A DNA stretch of 19,210 bases from UBA7672 sp035548775 (GCA_035548775.1 DASZSI010000294.1:1-19210), one strand, 5' to 3'. Numbered from the stretch's first letter, positions 7,366 to 14,799 are shown. Translations and numbers: made by a program. Notes: generated from the letters alone by a model not told the origin.

Positions 7366-8263
7366 TGTCGAAATCGAGGCCCAGCGCGGAGAAGCGTTCG
7401 CGGCTGTCCTGCCAACGCTCGGAAACCTTCACGCGCAGGAAAAGGTGAATCGGCCGGCCGATGATCTGCGCGAGCTCCTTTCGGGCCGCCATGCCGATAT
7501 CCTTGATCGTCTGTCCGCCCTTGCCCAGCACAATGGAGCGATGATTCTCGCGCGAGACATGGATCATCTGCTCGACTTTCACCGAGCCATTGTTGTGCTG
7601 CTCCCAGGTCTCGGTCTCGACCGTTAGCTGGTAGGGAATTTCCTGATGGAGGCGCAGCATCAGCTTCTCGCGTGTCACCTCCGCCGCCAGCAGGCGCACG
7701 GGCATGTCGGCGGCCTGATCCTCCGGAAACAGGAACGGCCCTTCAGGCATCGCCTTCACAAGATGGTCGGCCAGCTGGTCGACGCCATCGCCGGTCAGGC
7801 CGGAGATCATGAAGACATCGGAATAGGCGCCGGTATCGTTGAGGGCCTTCACGGCCGCCAGCAATCCCTGACGTTCCACCAGGTCGATCTTGTTGATCGC
7901 AAGGATGGCCCTCTGACCCAGCTCCTTCAAACGGGCGATGATCGCCTCATCCTCGCCGCGATCGCCTCCACCAACCCAGGGACGGGCGTCGACCAGATGC
8001 ACAATGGCGTCAGCATCGCCTGCGCCTTCCCAGGCTGAACGCACCATGGCGCGGTCGAGTCGGCGCTTTGGGGCGAAGATGCCCGGCGTGTCGACAAGCA
8101 CCACCTGTGCATCGCCCCGCATCATAACGCCACGAACAGGAAAGCGCGTGGTCTGCACCTTGTGCGTGACGATCGACACTTTCGAACCCACAAGCCGATT
8201 GACCAGCGTGGACTTGCCCGCGTTGGGCGCGCCGATGATCGCGGCAAAGCCTGCACGGCTCAT
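7361..8263 (-). CDS. era: GTPase Era
   Basis: Era is an essential GTPase that binds the 3' end of 16S rRNA and assists 30S subunit maturation. The 300-residue protein has the family's usual length. Visible motifs are G1 GAPNAGKST (11-19), G3 DTPG (58-61), G4 NKID (124-127) and a G5-like ISGL (153-156). The C-terminal KH domain has GKGG at 247-250 and the family ending RVKVSERW (277-284). The frame is open much further upstream, but the ATG at 8263 fits the family start (MSRAGFAAIIGAPNAGKS) and has GGAGG nine or so bases before it, inside the end of rnc. The rnc stop lies only 2 nt upstream, so the two are translationally coupled. In many alphaproteobacteria recO follows era; here an unrelated excalibur gene follows. 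Confidence 0.97.
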   Translation of the reverse strand: MSRAGFAAIIGAPNAGKSTLVNRLVGSKVSIVTHKVQTTRFPVRGVMMRGDAQVVLVDTPGIFAPKRRLDRAMVRSAWEGAGDADAIVHLVDARPWVGGGDRGEDEAIIARLKELGQRAILAINKIDLVERQGLLAAVKALNDTGAYSDVFMISGLTGDGVDQLADHLVKAMPEGPFLFPEDQAADMPVRLLAAEVTREKLMLRLHQEIPYQLTVETETWEQHNNGSVKVEQMIHVSRENHRSIVLGKGGQTIKDIGMAARKELAQIIGRPIHLFLRVKVSERWQDSRERFSALGLDFDS

Positions 8264-8265
8264 GC

Positions 8266-9024
8266 TCAATGTCCTCCGATGCTGGCCAGCATGGCGCGCG
8301 CCGCCGAGCGCTCTGCGTCCTGCTTCGACGGGCCTTCGCCCGCGGCGGATACATGTCCCTGCACCAGCACGGTCGCCACGAACACAGGCGCATGGTCGGG
8401 TCCCGAGCGGCCATCGTGGCGATAACTTGGCGTCGGCAGCCCCTGCGCCTGCGCCCACTCCTGCAGGGCGGACTTTGGATCGCGCGGCTTTTCCGTGCTG
8501 GCCTTCAGGCGGCTGGCCCAGTGGTTCAGCACGAATTTCCGCGCCGCCGGCAGGCCGGCATCGACATAGACCGCGCCAACGACAGCCTCGGCGGCATTTG
8601 CCAGAAGAGTTGGCTTGTTAGGCCCCCCGGTCGAACGTTCCGCCTTGTCCACGATGAGGAACCGGTCCAGCGACATTTCGGCGCCGATCAAGGCGCAGGT
8701 CTCACGGCTGACCAGCGCATTGAGGCGCGGCGCCAGATCGCCTTCGCGCGTGGCGGGGAACCGCTCCAGCAACGCCTCCACGATCACAAGCGCCAAGATG
8801 CGATCGCCGAGGAATTCCAGCCGCTCATTGCTCCACTCGGCGGCCTTGCCCTGCGCCGCACTGCGATGGGTCATTGCGCGGTCGAGGTGTTCGCTATCCT
8901 TGAACTTGTAGCCGATCGCTCCCTCACACGCCTTGCGCAACTCCGCCGTCAGCGTCGGGGCCGCATCGCCCCTCGCGCGGTTGCGTCGCCGCTTGCCGGT
9001 ATGACTGGAGTTCGGCCGGCTCAC
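8266..9024 (-). CDS. rnc: Ribonuclease III
   Basis: RNase III cleaves double-stranded RNA and processes rRNA precursors and some mRNAs. The 252-residue protein has a catalytic domain with the signature NERLEFLGD (66-74), which contains E70 and D74, and a C-terminal double-stranded-RNA-binding domain from about 182 (PKSALQEWAQ) to GPSKQDAERSAARAML. In the second catalytic block, LLANAAEAVVGAVYVD, residue 143 is Asn (codon AAT) where E. coli has Asp114, while E146 corresponds to E117. This substitution at a metal-ligand position is read directly from the sequence. The N-terminus has a basic extension of about 20 residues. The start is a GTG at 9024 that overlaps the acpS stop by four bases (GTGA), so no gene lies between acpS and rnc. 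lepB is usually there in this order of genes. Confidence 0.96.
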   Translation of the reverse strand: MSRPNSSHTGKRRRNRARGDAAPTLTAELRKACEGAIGYKFKDSEHLDRAMTHRSAAQGKAAEWSNERLEFLGDRILALVIVEALLERFPATREGDLAPRLNALVSRETCALIGAEMSLDRFLIVDKAERSTGGPNKPTLLANAAEAVVGAVYVDAGLPAARKFVLNHWASRLKASTEKPRDPKSALQEWAQAQGLPTPSYRHDGRSGPDHAPVFVATVLVQGHVSAAGEGPSKQDAERSAARAMLASIGGH

Positions 9025-9431
9025 GACGATGCCTGCGGCAACGCTTCGATGATCACCTGCGCCTGGGCGTAGGGGTATTCATCAGTGATGGTGAGGTGGA
9101 TGATGCAGGTCATGCCCGGCGGCGTAAGCTTGGCCAGGCGTTCTGCAGCGCCGCCCGTCAGCGAAAAAGTCGGCTTGCCGCCTGGCGCATTCACGACCCC
9201 CATATGCTGCCAATGTACGCCACGACGCGGCACGCCGGTGCCCAGGGCCTTGGCGCAGGCTTCCTTGGCGGCAAAACGTTTGGCGTAGGTTGCTGCGCGC
9301 TGGCGACGGCGGTCAGCCAGTTTGCGCTCCGTCTCGGTGAACACGCGGTGGGTGAAGCGGTCGCCAAACCTTTCGAGCGACTTCTCGATCCGCCGGATAT
9401 CGCACATGTCCTGGCCGAGCCCGATGATCAT
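9021..9431 (-). CDS. acpS: Holo-[acyl-carrier-protein] synthase
   Basis: AcpS transfers 4'-phosphopantetheine from CoA to apo-ACP, making the active carrier for fatty-acid synthesis. The 136-residue protein begins with IGLGQDMCDI (D8) and contains YAKRFAAKEACAKALGTG, with E57 in the conserved KE pair; D8 and E57 are the expected magnesium ligands. The C-terminus has the usual SLTGGAAERLA and HLTITDEYPYAQAQVII. The ATG overlaps the pdxJ stop (ATGA, 9428-9431), and its own stop overlaps the GTG of rnc. The pdxJ-acpS order is conserved in alphaproteobacteria and also in many gammaproteobacteria. The extra length compared with E. coli (126) is mostly at the C-terminus. Confidence 0.97.
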   Translation of the reverse strand: MIIGLGQDMCDIRRIEKSLERFGDRFTHRVFTETERKLADRRRQRAATYAKRFAAKEACAKALGTGVPRRGVHWQHMGVVNAPGGKPTFSLTGGAAERLAKLTPPGMTCIIHLTITDEYPYAQAQVIIEALPQASS

Positions 9432-10174
9432 GCGCGCGCCGCGTCGATCTCGGCGCGCATACGCTTCACCGCCTCGGCGAGCCCAACGAACAACGCCTCG
9501 CCCATGATGAAGTGGCCGATGTTGAGCTCGCGGACCTGCGAGATCGCAGCCACAGGCCGCACTGTATCGTAGGTAAGTCCGTGGCCAGCATGGATTTCGA
9601 TGCCAGCCGCCGCGCCCCGTGCCGCCGCATCCTCGAGGCGCTTCAGCTCGGCCGCAGCGCCTGCCTTGTCGCCGGCAAAGACCAGTTCCACATACTTGCC
9701 GGTGTGCAGCTCCACAACGGGCGCCTTCAGCGAGATAGCTGCTGCGATCTGTTCAGGCGATGGCTCAATGAACAGCGAGACCCGCGCGCCGGCTTCGATC
9801 AGCCTTCTTACAAATGGCGAGACATGGTTGTGCAGCTTGGCGACGTCGAGGCCGCCTTCGGTCGTCCGCTCCTCGCGTCGCTCCGGCACGAGACACGCTG
9901 CATGCGGCCGGAACTTCACGGCAATCGCCAGCATCTCCTCGGTGGCGGCCATTTCCAGGTTGATCGGAGTCTTTACCGCCTTGCGGACGGCTTCCAGATC
10001 GCCATCACGGATATGACGCCGGTCCTCTCGCAGATGGATGGTTATGCCGTCGGCGCCGGCCGCCTCGGCAATCGCTGCCGCACGTGCGGGATCGGGATGC
10101 AATCCGCCGCGCGCGTTGCGGATGGTCGCGACGTGATCGATGTTCACGCCAAGCCGGGCACGCTCAAGCTTCAC
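9428..10174 (-). CDS. pdxJ: Pyridoxine 5'-phosphate synthase
   Basis: PdxJ condenses 1-deoxyxylulose 5-phosphate with 3-amino-2-oxopropyl phosphate to form pyridoxine 5'-phosphate, the last ring-closing step of vitamin B6 synthesis. The protein has 248 residues with a TIM-barrel layout. Visible motifs are RLGVNIDHVATIRNARGG (7-24), HLREDRRHI (47-55), CLVPERREERTTEGGLD (94-110), then ELHTGKY and EIHAGHGL near the phosphate site. The frame is open much further upstream, but the GTG at 10174 is chosen because it overlaps the pyrE stop by four bases (GTGA) and the family pattern begins six residues later. It is part of the tightly overlapping run pyrE-pdxJ-acpS-rnc. Confidence 0.96.
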   Translation of the reverse strand: MKLERARLGVNIDHVATIRNARGGLHPDPARAAAIAEAAGADGITIHLREDRRHIRDGDLEAVRKAVKTPINLEMAATEEMLAIAVKFRPHAACLVPERREERTTEGGLDVAKLHNHVSPFVRRLIEAGARVSLFIEPSPEQIAAAISLKAPVVELHTGKYVELVFAGDKAGAAAELKRLEDAAARGAAAGIEIHAGHGLTYDTVRPVAAISQVRELNIGHFIMGEALFVGLAEAVKRMRAEIDAARA

Positions 10175-10755
10175 TTCAATCCTCGCGAGCCCGGCTTCAC
10201 GGCCGGCAGCTTGGCCAATTCGGGCGGCAGATTGTTCGCGTCGTAGTCGGGGAAATCGACCGCTGCGAGCGACACTAGTTTCAGTCCGCCAACGTCCGCC
10301 TTTCCGTTCGAACGGTCGACGACGCAGGCTGCGCCGATCACGTTTGCGCCGGCGCCCTTCATGGCATCCAACGTCTCGCGCATCGAAATGCCGGTCGTCA
10401 CGATGTCCTCGACGATGATGACGCGCTCCGCAGGATCGACGGTGAACCCGCGGCGCAAGCTCATCAAACCACCTTCGCGTTCGGTGTAGATCGACCGGCA
10501 GCCCAGCGCGCGGGCCGTCTCGTATCCAGGGATCAGTCCGCCAACCGCCGGGCCGACGACGACATCGATCTTGCCAAACGTCGCCTCCAGCTTGCGAGCC
10601 AGCCCCGCGCACAGCCGTTCCGTGGTCTTCGGATGAGAGAAAACCAGCGCTTTCTGCAGGAAGACAGGGCTGCGCCGGCCCGAGGAAAGGATGAAATGCC
10701 CCTCAAGAAGGGCGCCTACCTTGCGGAACTCGTTGAGGACGTCTTCGGTGTTCAT
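10171..10755 (-). CDS. pyrE: Orotate phosphoribosyltransferase
   Basis: PyrE attaches orotate to PRPP to form OMP, the fifth step of pyrimidine synthesis. The 194-residue protein has the PRPP-binding signature VIIVEDIVTTGIS at 112-124, the IDVVVGPAVGGLIPG segment (63-77) and SSGRRSPVFLQK (24-35) of the family. Its length and the last residues (KLPAVKPGSRGLK) match the shorter PyrE form found in alphaproteobacteria. It begins 45 nt after the merR stop and overlaps pdxJ by four bases. The short gap suggests read-through from merR. Nothing resembling a tRNA or terminator was seen in the gap. Confidence 0.95.
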   Translation of the reverse strand: MNTEDVLNEFRKVGALLEGHFILSSGRRSPVFLQKALVFSHPKTTERLCAGLARKLEATFGKIDVVVGPAVGGLIPGYETARALGCRSIYTEREGGLMSLRRGFTVDPAERVIIVEDIVTTGISMRETLDAMKGAGANVIGAACVVDRSNGKADVGGLKLVSLAAVDFPDYDANNLPPELAKLPAVKPGSRGLK

Positions 10756-10800
10756 GCCGCCGATGTAGCCCCTAAGGCCCGGCGGCTCAATGCATGCTGG

Positions 10801-11352
10801 CTAGGCGGCGGTGCGGACCCGGTCGAGCCTGGATTTCAGGTCCGAAAGGTCGTTCAGCAGCGATTCAAGCCTCTGGCGGGCCGTGATGTTCTCGCTGATC
10901 TCCGCGCCACGGAAATCGCCCCGCTCGACCGCGTCGCGGACGGCGTTCTGGAGGTCGCGCACGGATGCGCCCGTGTCAGCCGGCATGGCCATCTCTTCTG
11001 CCCCGCTGTCTTCGCCCGCGTCGCTGGCCGGAACCGCCCCCGGTTCGCCGTCGAGCGCCTTCACGGCGCCACGGATGGTCAGCCCCTGTACGTGGAGGAG
11101 ATTCTGCAGCCGGCGCAACAGCTCCATGTCTTCCGGACGATAGAAGCGGCGGCCGTCGGGCCGTTTCATGGGGCGAAGATTGTCGAACTTGGTTTCCCAG
11201 AAGCGCAGCACATGGGTCTTGAGACCCAGCTCCGCGGCGGCCTCGCCAATGGTGCGGAAGGCATCCGCCGATTTCAGGGACGGATCGTCGCACGCCAGCG
11301 CGGACTCAGAATCCGACTCCAGCGCCATTTCGGCTTTCAATGCGGGGATCAT
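10801..11352 (-). CDS. MerR family transcriptional regulator (IHF-linked type)
   Basis: The 183-residue protein has an N-terminal MerR-type winged helix: FRTIGEAAAELGLKTHVLRFWETKF (32-56) and RPMKRPDGRRFYRPEDMELL (60-79), with a following LRRLQNLLHVQGLTIRGAVKAL helix. A low-complexity acidic linker spans about 102-127. The C-terminal 45 residues, with SENITARQRLESLLNDLSDLKSRLDRV, look like a coiled coil for dimerisation. No metal-binding cysteine pattern typical of MerR or CueR is present. This type is found next to ihfA in many alphaproteobacteria, and its effector is unknown. The start at 11352 is supported by GGAGAG four bases upstream, and its first base is also the last of the ihfA stop. 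Confidence 0.88.
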   Translation of the reverse strand: MIPALKAEMALESDSESALACDDPSLKSADAFRTIGEAAAELGLKTHVLRFWETKFDNLRPMKRPDGRRFYRPEDMELLRRLQNLLHVQGLTIRGAVKALDGEPGAVPASDAGEDSGAEEMAMPADTGASVRDLQNAVRDAVERGDFRGAEISENITARQRLESLLNDLSDLKSRLDRVRTAA

Positions 11353-11663
11353 CAGTCTCTCCGGGAGGTCAGCGCAGCTTCAACCCGCTGCCGCAAAAGC
11401 GGCGAGGGTTTGAATGACACCACCCGTCGAGCAGTAATTGGGGCCTCTTCGCCGGTTTTCGGATTGCGACCGACGCGGGCTTTTTTCCGTCTCACCACGA
11501 AGTTGCCAAAGCGTGCGAACTTCACGTCCTCGTCGCGTTCCAGCTCAGCACACACAAGCTCGAGCACGCGCTCGAGGAAATTGCTGGAATCCTGCTTCGT
11601 GAGCCCGACTTTTTGAACGAGCCGGTCCACGATGTCTGCGCGCGTGAGTGTGTTCTCAGGCAC
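11352..11663 (-). CDS. ihfA: Integration host factor subunit alpha
   Basis: IHF-alpha pairs with IHF-beta to bend DNA sharply at specific sites in replication, recombination and transcription. The 103-residue protein has LTRADIVDRLVQKVGLTKQDSSNFLE at the N-terminus and the DNA-binding arm RVGRNPKTGEEAPITARRVVSFKPS (63-87). P68 in GRNPKTG is the intercalating proline. The GRNPKT arm and the neighbour genes favour alpha over HU, though alpha and beta are hard to separate by eye. The start is a GTG at 11663, with GGAGA about eight bases upstream. The merR start shares one base with its stop. Confidence 0.95.
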   Translation of the reverse strand: MPENTLTRADIVDRLVQKVGLTKQDSSNFLERVLELVCAELERDEDVKFARFGNFVVRRKKARVGRNPKTGEEAPITARRVVSFKPSPLLRQRVEAALTSRRD

Positions 11664-11821
11664 TCAGTGTCTCCGGGGTGAACAAGGTGAACGGTAACTG
11701 CAGCCGAATCGAATGTTAAGAGGCAAGAAGTCAAATACCGAATAATTTCATCCGTTTACGGGTTGTTAGTCAATTGGGCAGGGGCGGCGTTTGATGCACG
11801 CCTAGCAGGCGAAAACGACGC
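11664..11821 (-). promoter_or_regulatory. Intergenic region with candidate ihfA promoter
   Basis: This 158-nt gap between fabH and ihfA is more AT-rich than the coding DNA around it. On the - strand it holds two TTGACT hexamers, at 11734-11729 and at 11773-11768, both good -35 candidates. A convincing -10 is less clear for each; TGAAAT follows the upper one at a 17-nt spacer (-35 at 11773). No protein-coding gene or RNA gene was seen. It probably allows ihfA-merR-pyrE transcription to start independently of fabH. Confidence 0.4.
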
Positions 11822-12796
11822 TCAGACGCGCAGAAGCGCGGAACCCCACGTCAGGCCGCCGCCAATTGCTTCGATGAGCACCAGATCCCCGGCCTTGATG
11901 CGGCCGTCTTCCGTCGCGCTCGCAAGCGCCAGCGGCACCGAGGCAGCAGAGGTGTTGCCGTGTTCCGCAACGGTGGAGACCACCTTGTGCTCATCGAGGC
12001 CCAGGCGCTCGGCAACGGCAGAGAGGATGCGCTGGTTTGCCTGGTGCGGAACGAACCAGTCGATGTCCTGTACGGCGATGCCGGCCTGCTGGGCTGCGGC
12101 CTTCACGCTGTCCGAGATTTTCGAGACGGCGTGCTTGAAGACCTGGTTGCCGACCATGCGCAGGTGGCCCACCGTCTGCGTCGTCGATGGGCCGCCGTCG
12201 ACGTAAAGCAGATCCTTGTAGCGGCCGTCGGACCGCAAATGGATGCCCTTCACACCTCGGTCGCCAGCTTTCGACTTCTCCTGCCGCTCCAGCACGACGG
12301 CCCCTGCGCCGTCTCCGAACAGCACGCAAGTCGAACGGTCGGACCAGTCGAGGATGCGCGAGAAGGTTTCCGCGCCGATCACCAGCGCCCGCTCGAACTG
12401 TCCGCGCGCTAGGAAATTGTCCGCCGTCGCCATGGCGTAGACGAAGCCGGAACAGACGGCCTGCACATCGAACGCCGCGCCGCTAGTGATGCCCAGCTTG
12501 TTCTGCACGACGGTGGCGGTCGCCGGAAAAGTGTAGTCCGGCGTCGCGGTGGCGACGATGATGAGATCAATTTCGTCCGGCTTCACGCCGGCGGCCTCCA
12601 GCGCCTTGCGCGCGGCCGCGGCGCCAAGATCCGACGTGGTCTCGCCGTCGGCCGCGATGTGGCGTTTGCGAATGCCGGTGCGGGCGCTGATCCACTCGTC
12701 CGTGGTATCGACCATGCGGGCGAGGTCGTCGTTGGTCAGCACCTTCTCGGGAAGATGCCCTGCAACCCCACGTACGACGGACGCGTATTCGGTCAC
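11822..12796 (-). CDS. fabH: Beta-ketoacyl-ACP synthase III
   Basis: FabH condenses acetyl-CoA with malonyl-ACP to start each fatty-acid chain. The 324-residue protein shows the catalytic triad: C115 in AVCSGFVYAMA, H251 in VPHQANQRI and N281 in EHGNTSAASVPLA. The GDGAGAVVLE segment (161-170) and the N-terminal DTTDEWISARTGIRKRH (30-46) are typical of the family. The start is a GTG at 12796, 30 nt after the plsX stop, with GAGG nearby upstream. plsX-fabH is a conserved pair that links phospholipid and fatty-acid initiation. Confidence 0.97.
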   Translation of the reverse strand: MTEYASVVRGVAGHLPEKVLTNDDLARMVDTTDEWISARTGIRKRHIAADGETTSDLGAAAARKALEAAGVKPDEIDLIIVATATPDYTFPATATVVQNKLGITSGAAFDVQAVCSGFVYAMATADNFLARGQFERALVIGAETFSRILDWSDRSTCVLFGDGAGAVVLERQEKSKAGDRGVKGIHLRSDGRYKDLLYVDGGPSTTQTVGHLRMVGNQVFKHAVSKISDSVKAAAQQAGIAVQDIDWFVPHQANQRILSAVAERLGLDEHKVVSTVAEHGNTSAASVPLALASATEDGRIKAGDLVLIEAIGGGLTWGSALLRV

Positions 12797-12826
12797 CTGG
12801 TCGGCCTCGCTACCTACTCAACTACA

Positions 12827-13894
12827 CTACTTGGCGGCTTCTTGGCTGGTGGCAACGGCTGGCGACGCCGAAGCATGCGCAGTGATCAGTCGGCCCAGGC
12901 TATCTTTGATTTCAGCCTGGAAATGGCTTTCGCCCATGTCAGCGGCTACGGAAATCGCCTGGGCGAAGCCGACCTTGTCGGTGCCGCCGTGGCTTTTGAC
13001 GACAATGCCGGTGAGACCCAGCAGCACGGCGCCGTTGGTCTTGCGCGGGTCGAGCGCGGCGCGAAACTTCCGGAGCGCCGGCATCGCCAGAACCGCGCCC
13101 AGCATCGCAAGCGGCCCCGACTTCAACGTGTCCTTCAACATGTCCGAGATCATTCGCGCGAGCCCCTCGGCGGTCTTCAGCGCGACGTTTCCGGTGAAAC
13201 CGTCGGTAACCACAACATCGACCGTACCCTTGCCAATGTCGTCGCCCTCCACAAAGCCGTGGAAGTTCATCTTGATGCCGCTCTCACGGATCAGGCGGGC
13301 GGCGTCGCGGATGGACTCGTGGCCCTTGAGTTCCTCCGAGCCGATGTTGAGCAGACCGATGGAGGGATCATCCTTGTGATGCACGGCCTTGAAATAGGCT
13401 TGGCCCATGATGGCGAATTCAACCAGCTGCTCAGCGTCGGCGTCTATGTCAGCGCCCAGGTCCAGCACGGCGGAGACGCCCTTGCGCGTCGGCCATCCGG
13501 CCACCAGCGCCGGGCGGCGCACCCCCTCGATCGTGCGCAGGATCAGGAGTGACATGCCCATCAGCACGCCCGTATTGCCGGCGGAGACGGCTGCCAGCGC
13601 CTCGCCGTTCTTGACGCTCTCGATGGCGTTCCACATCGAGGAGCCCTTGCCACGACGCACAGCCTGTCCGGGCTTGGCGTCCATCGCGATGAAGGAAGCG
13701 GTGTGCCGGATCTCGGTGCGGGGAGCTGCCGTCGGCGCCTTTGCCAAAAGCGGCTTCAGCTTGGCCTCGTCCCCATGGAGCAGAAAAAACAGGTCCGGCC
13801 GGGTGGCGGCGAACCGCTCCAGACCTTCAACGACGATGCCGGGCGCATGATCCCCGCCCATCCCGTCGATGGATATGACCTTGCGATCCGCCAT
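12827..13894 (-). CDS. plsX: Phosphate acyltransferase PlsX
   Basis: PlsX forms acyl-phosphate from acyl-ACP and phosphate, supplying PlsY for the first step of phospholipid synthesis. The 355-residue protein begins with the family pattern KVISIDGMGGDHAP (5-18). It continues with SMWNAIESVKNGEALAAVSAGNTGVLMG and LDLGADIDADAEQLVEFA, then the GFVEGDDIGKGTVDVVVTDGFTGNVALK region. The frame is open 28 codons further upstream, to an ATG at 13978, but that stretch lacks family similarity. The ATG at 13894 fits the usual start, though its ribosome binding site is weak. The DUF177 gene usually found just upstream in alphaproteobacteria is not here. Confidence 0.95.
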   Translation of the reverse strand: MADRKVISIDGMGGDHAPGIVVEGLERFAATRPDLFFLLHGDEAKLKPLLAKAPTAAPRTEIRHTASFIAMDAKPGQAVRRGKGSSMWNAIESVKNGEALAAVSAGNTGVLMGMSLLILRTIEGVRRPALVAGWPTRKGVSAVLDLGADIDADAEQLVEFAIMGQAYFKAVHHKDDPSIGLLNIGSEELKGHESIRDAARLIRESGIKMNFHGFVEGDDIGKGTVDVVVTDGFTGNVALKTAEGLARMISDMLKDTLKSGPLAMLGAVLAMPALRKFRAALDPRKTNGAVLLGLTGIVVKSHGGTDKVGFAQAISVAADMGESHFQAEIKDSLGRLITAHASASPAVATSQEAAK

Positions 13895-14083
13895 GTCCGC
13901 CGAAGCGCTCCACCGTTTGGCGAGGGACCGGCGCGGCAGCCCCCAATCGACCGTCCGTCCGTCCGACGCTTCAGACATACGGCCGCCGGGTCGGAATCAC
14001 CGGCAAAACCGTCATTCAGGGGGTCTAATAGCACGGTCGGGCGGGGGTAACAGGCCCCGGGACCCGGCGTCGCAGGCTGCCCC
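13895..14083. other. Intergenic region before plsX
   Basis: This 189-nt gap lies between the chaperone stop and the plsX start and contains no convincing gene. A perfect 6-bp inverted repeat (CTGCCC and GGGCAG, tetraloop) at 14077-14092 spans the chaperone stop but lacks a T-run. DUF177 or the L32 gene rpmF would be expected here in some relatives, and neither is recognisable. Confidence 0.5.
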
Positions 14084-14614
14084 TCAGGGCAGACGGGGCC
14101 AATTGACCTCGCCCTGTAACAATTGCTCGTTCTGATGGCGTTGGAGCGTGTCCTCAAGCAGCCTGACGTACCGGACAAAGCGCGGGACCTCCCCCTCGGC
14201 CACGCCCAGATTGCGCATCAGCGCCTCGGTGAGGAGGCTGGGCGCCGCATCAGGGCCAAGGGCCTCGTCATAGGCCTTGGCGCGACCATAGAAGGCCTCG
14301 CCCATCTTCCTGATCTTCTTGCCGACCGTCAGGTCGCCCGTGCCGATGTCACGCAGGGCCTCGTCAAAGCCGTGAAACAGGGCGTCGAAGACCTCCTGCG
14401 ACATGGCCTTGCCTGCCGGGCCGGCTGTCCGTAGCCGCCTGAAAATCAGGGCGGCGTGCAGCGAGGTCATCTCGAAGCGACCGGAGAAATTGTCGCGGGC
14501 GCCGCCATCGTAATAGAAGTCCGGCCGCAGGGCCTGATTCTGGATGGAATGGTGAAGCTTATCGATCGCCCAGCGGTTGCGTTTGCTCTGCTGGAACCAC
14601 TTGCCGATCGCCAT
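14084..14614 (-). CDS. Ubiquinol-cytochrome c chaperone family protein (Cbp3-like)
   Basis: The 176-residue protein matches the Ubiq_cyt_C_chap family, related to mitochondrial Cbp3, an assembly factor for cytochrome b of the bc1 complex. Conserved blocks are DNFSGRFEMTSLHAALIFRRL (41-61) and FDEALRDIGTGDLTVGKKIRKM followed by EAFYGR (83-111), which are close to the family consensus. The bacterial role is less studied, so function in bc1 assembly is an inference from the family. The frame is open further upstream, but the ATG at 14614 has GAGG at a good distance, and the family begins near its first residues (MAIGKWFQQSKRNR). It is divergent from bamE, and this pair is common in alphaproteobacteria. 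Confidence 0.9.
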   Translation of the reverse strand: MAIGKWFQQSKRNRWAIDKLHHSIQNQALRPDFYYDGGARDNFSGRFEMTSLHAALIFRRLRTAGPAGKAMSQEVFDALFHGFDEALRDIGTGDLTVGKKIRKMGEAFYGRAKAYDEALGPDAAPSLLTEALMRNLGVAEGEVPRFVRYVRLLEDTLQRHQNEQLLQGEVNWPRLP

Positions 14615-14799
14615 AACCGCCCTCTGATCCACCGAAACAGGGTGTCTGGCCGTCCCGGGCCGCGCGGACACTATCAGGGTTCTTAGCCCTGAGAAGTTAC
14701 CGCTTCGAGACCGTAATCTTCGGCGAAACTGAGGCGCCACCAAGCCTTGCCAAGCCGCATGGGGGACCTGTACCTAGCCGAACGTATCCGGAGTTTTCC
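14615..14799. promoter_or_regulatory. Divergent promoter region between the chaperone gene and bamE
   Basis: This 185-nt region must carry the start signals for both genes. A perfect 6-bp inverted repeat, TCAGGG at 14674-14679 and CCCTGA at 14687-14692, is separated by seven bases and lies near the middle. It could be an operator or part of a short RNA hairpin. No -10/-35 pair is clear enough to claim. GGAG near 14787 serves bamE. Confidence 0.45.

Noticed and set aside
8264..8458. 65-codon N-terminal extension of era
   Set aside because: The extension is the antisense-free shadow of rnc read in another frame. The ATG at 8263 has a strong Shine-Dalgarno and matches the Era start.
10175..10612. 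Long N-terminal extension of pdxJ into pyrE
   Set aside because: The stretch is pyrE read in another frame. The PdxJ family begins at the GTG overlapping the pyrE stop.
10633..11616. 327-residue + strand open frame over pyrE, merR and ihfA
   Set aside because: It runs opposite to three recognisable genes and shows no domain or start signal.
11799..11811. Hairpin CGCCT-AGC-AGGCG after the fabH stop as a terminator
   Set aside because: The stem is only 5 bp with a 3-nt loop, and there is no T-run after it on the - strand.
13895..13978. 28-residue N-terminal extension of plsX
   Set aside because: The extension lacks family similarity and has no ribosome binding site. The ATG at 13894 begins the known PlsX pattern.
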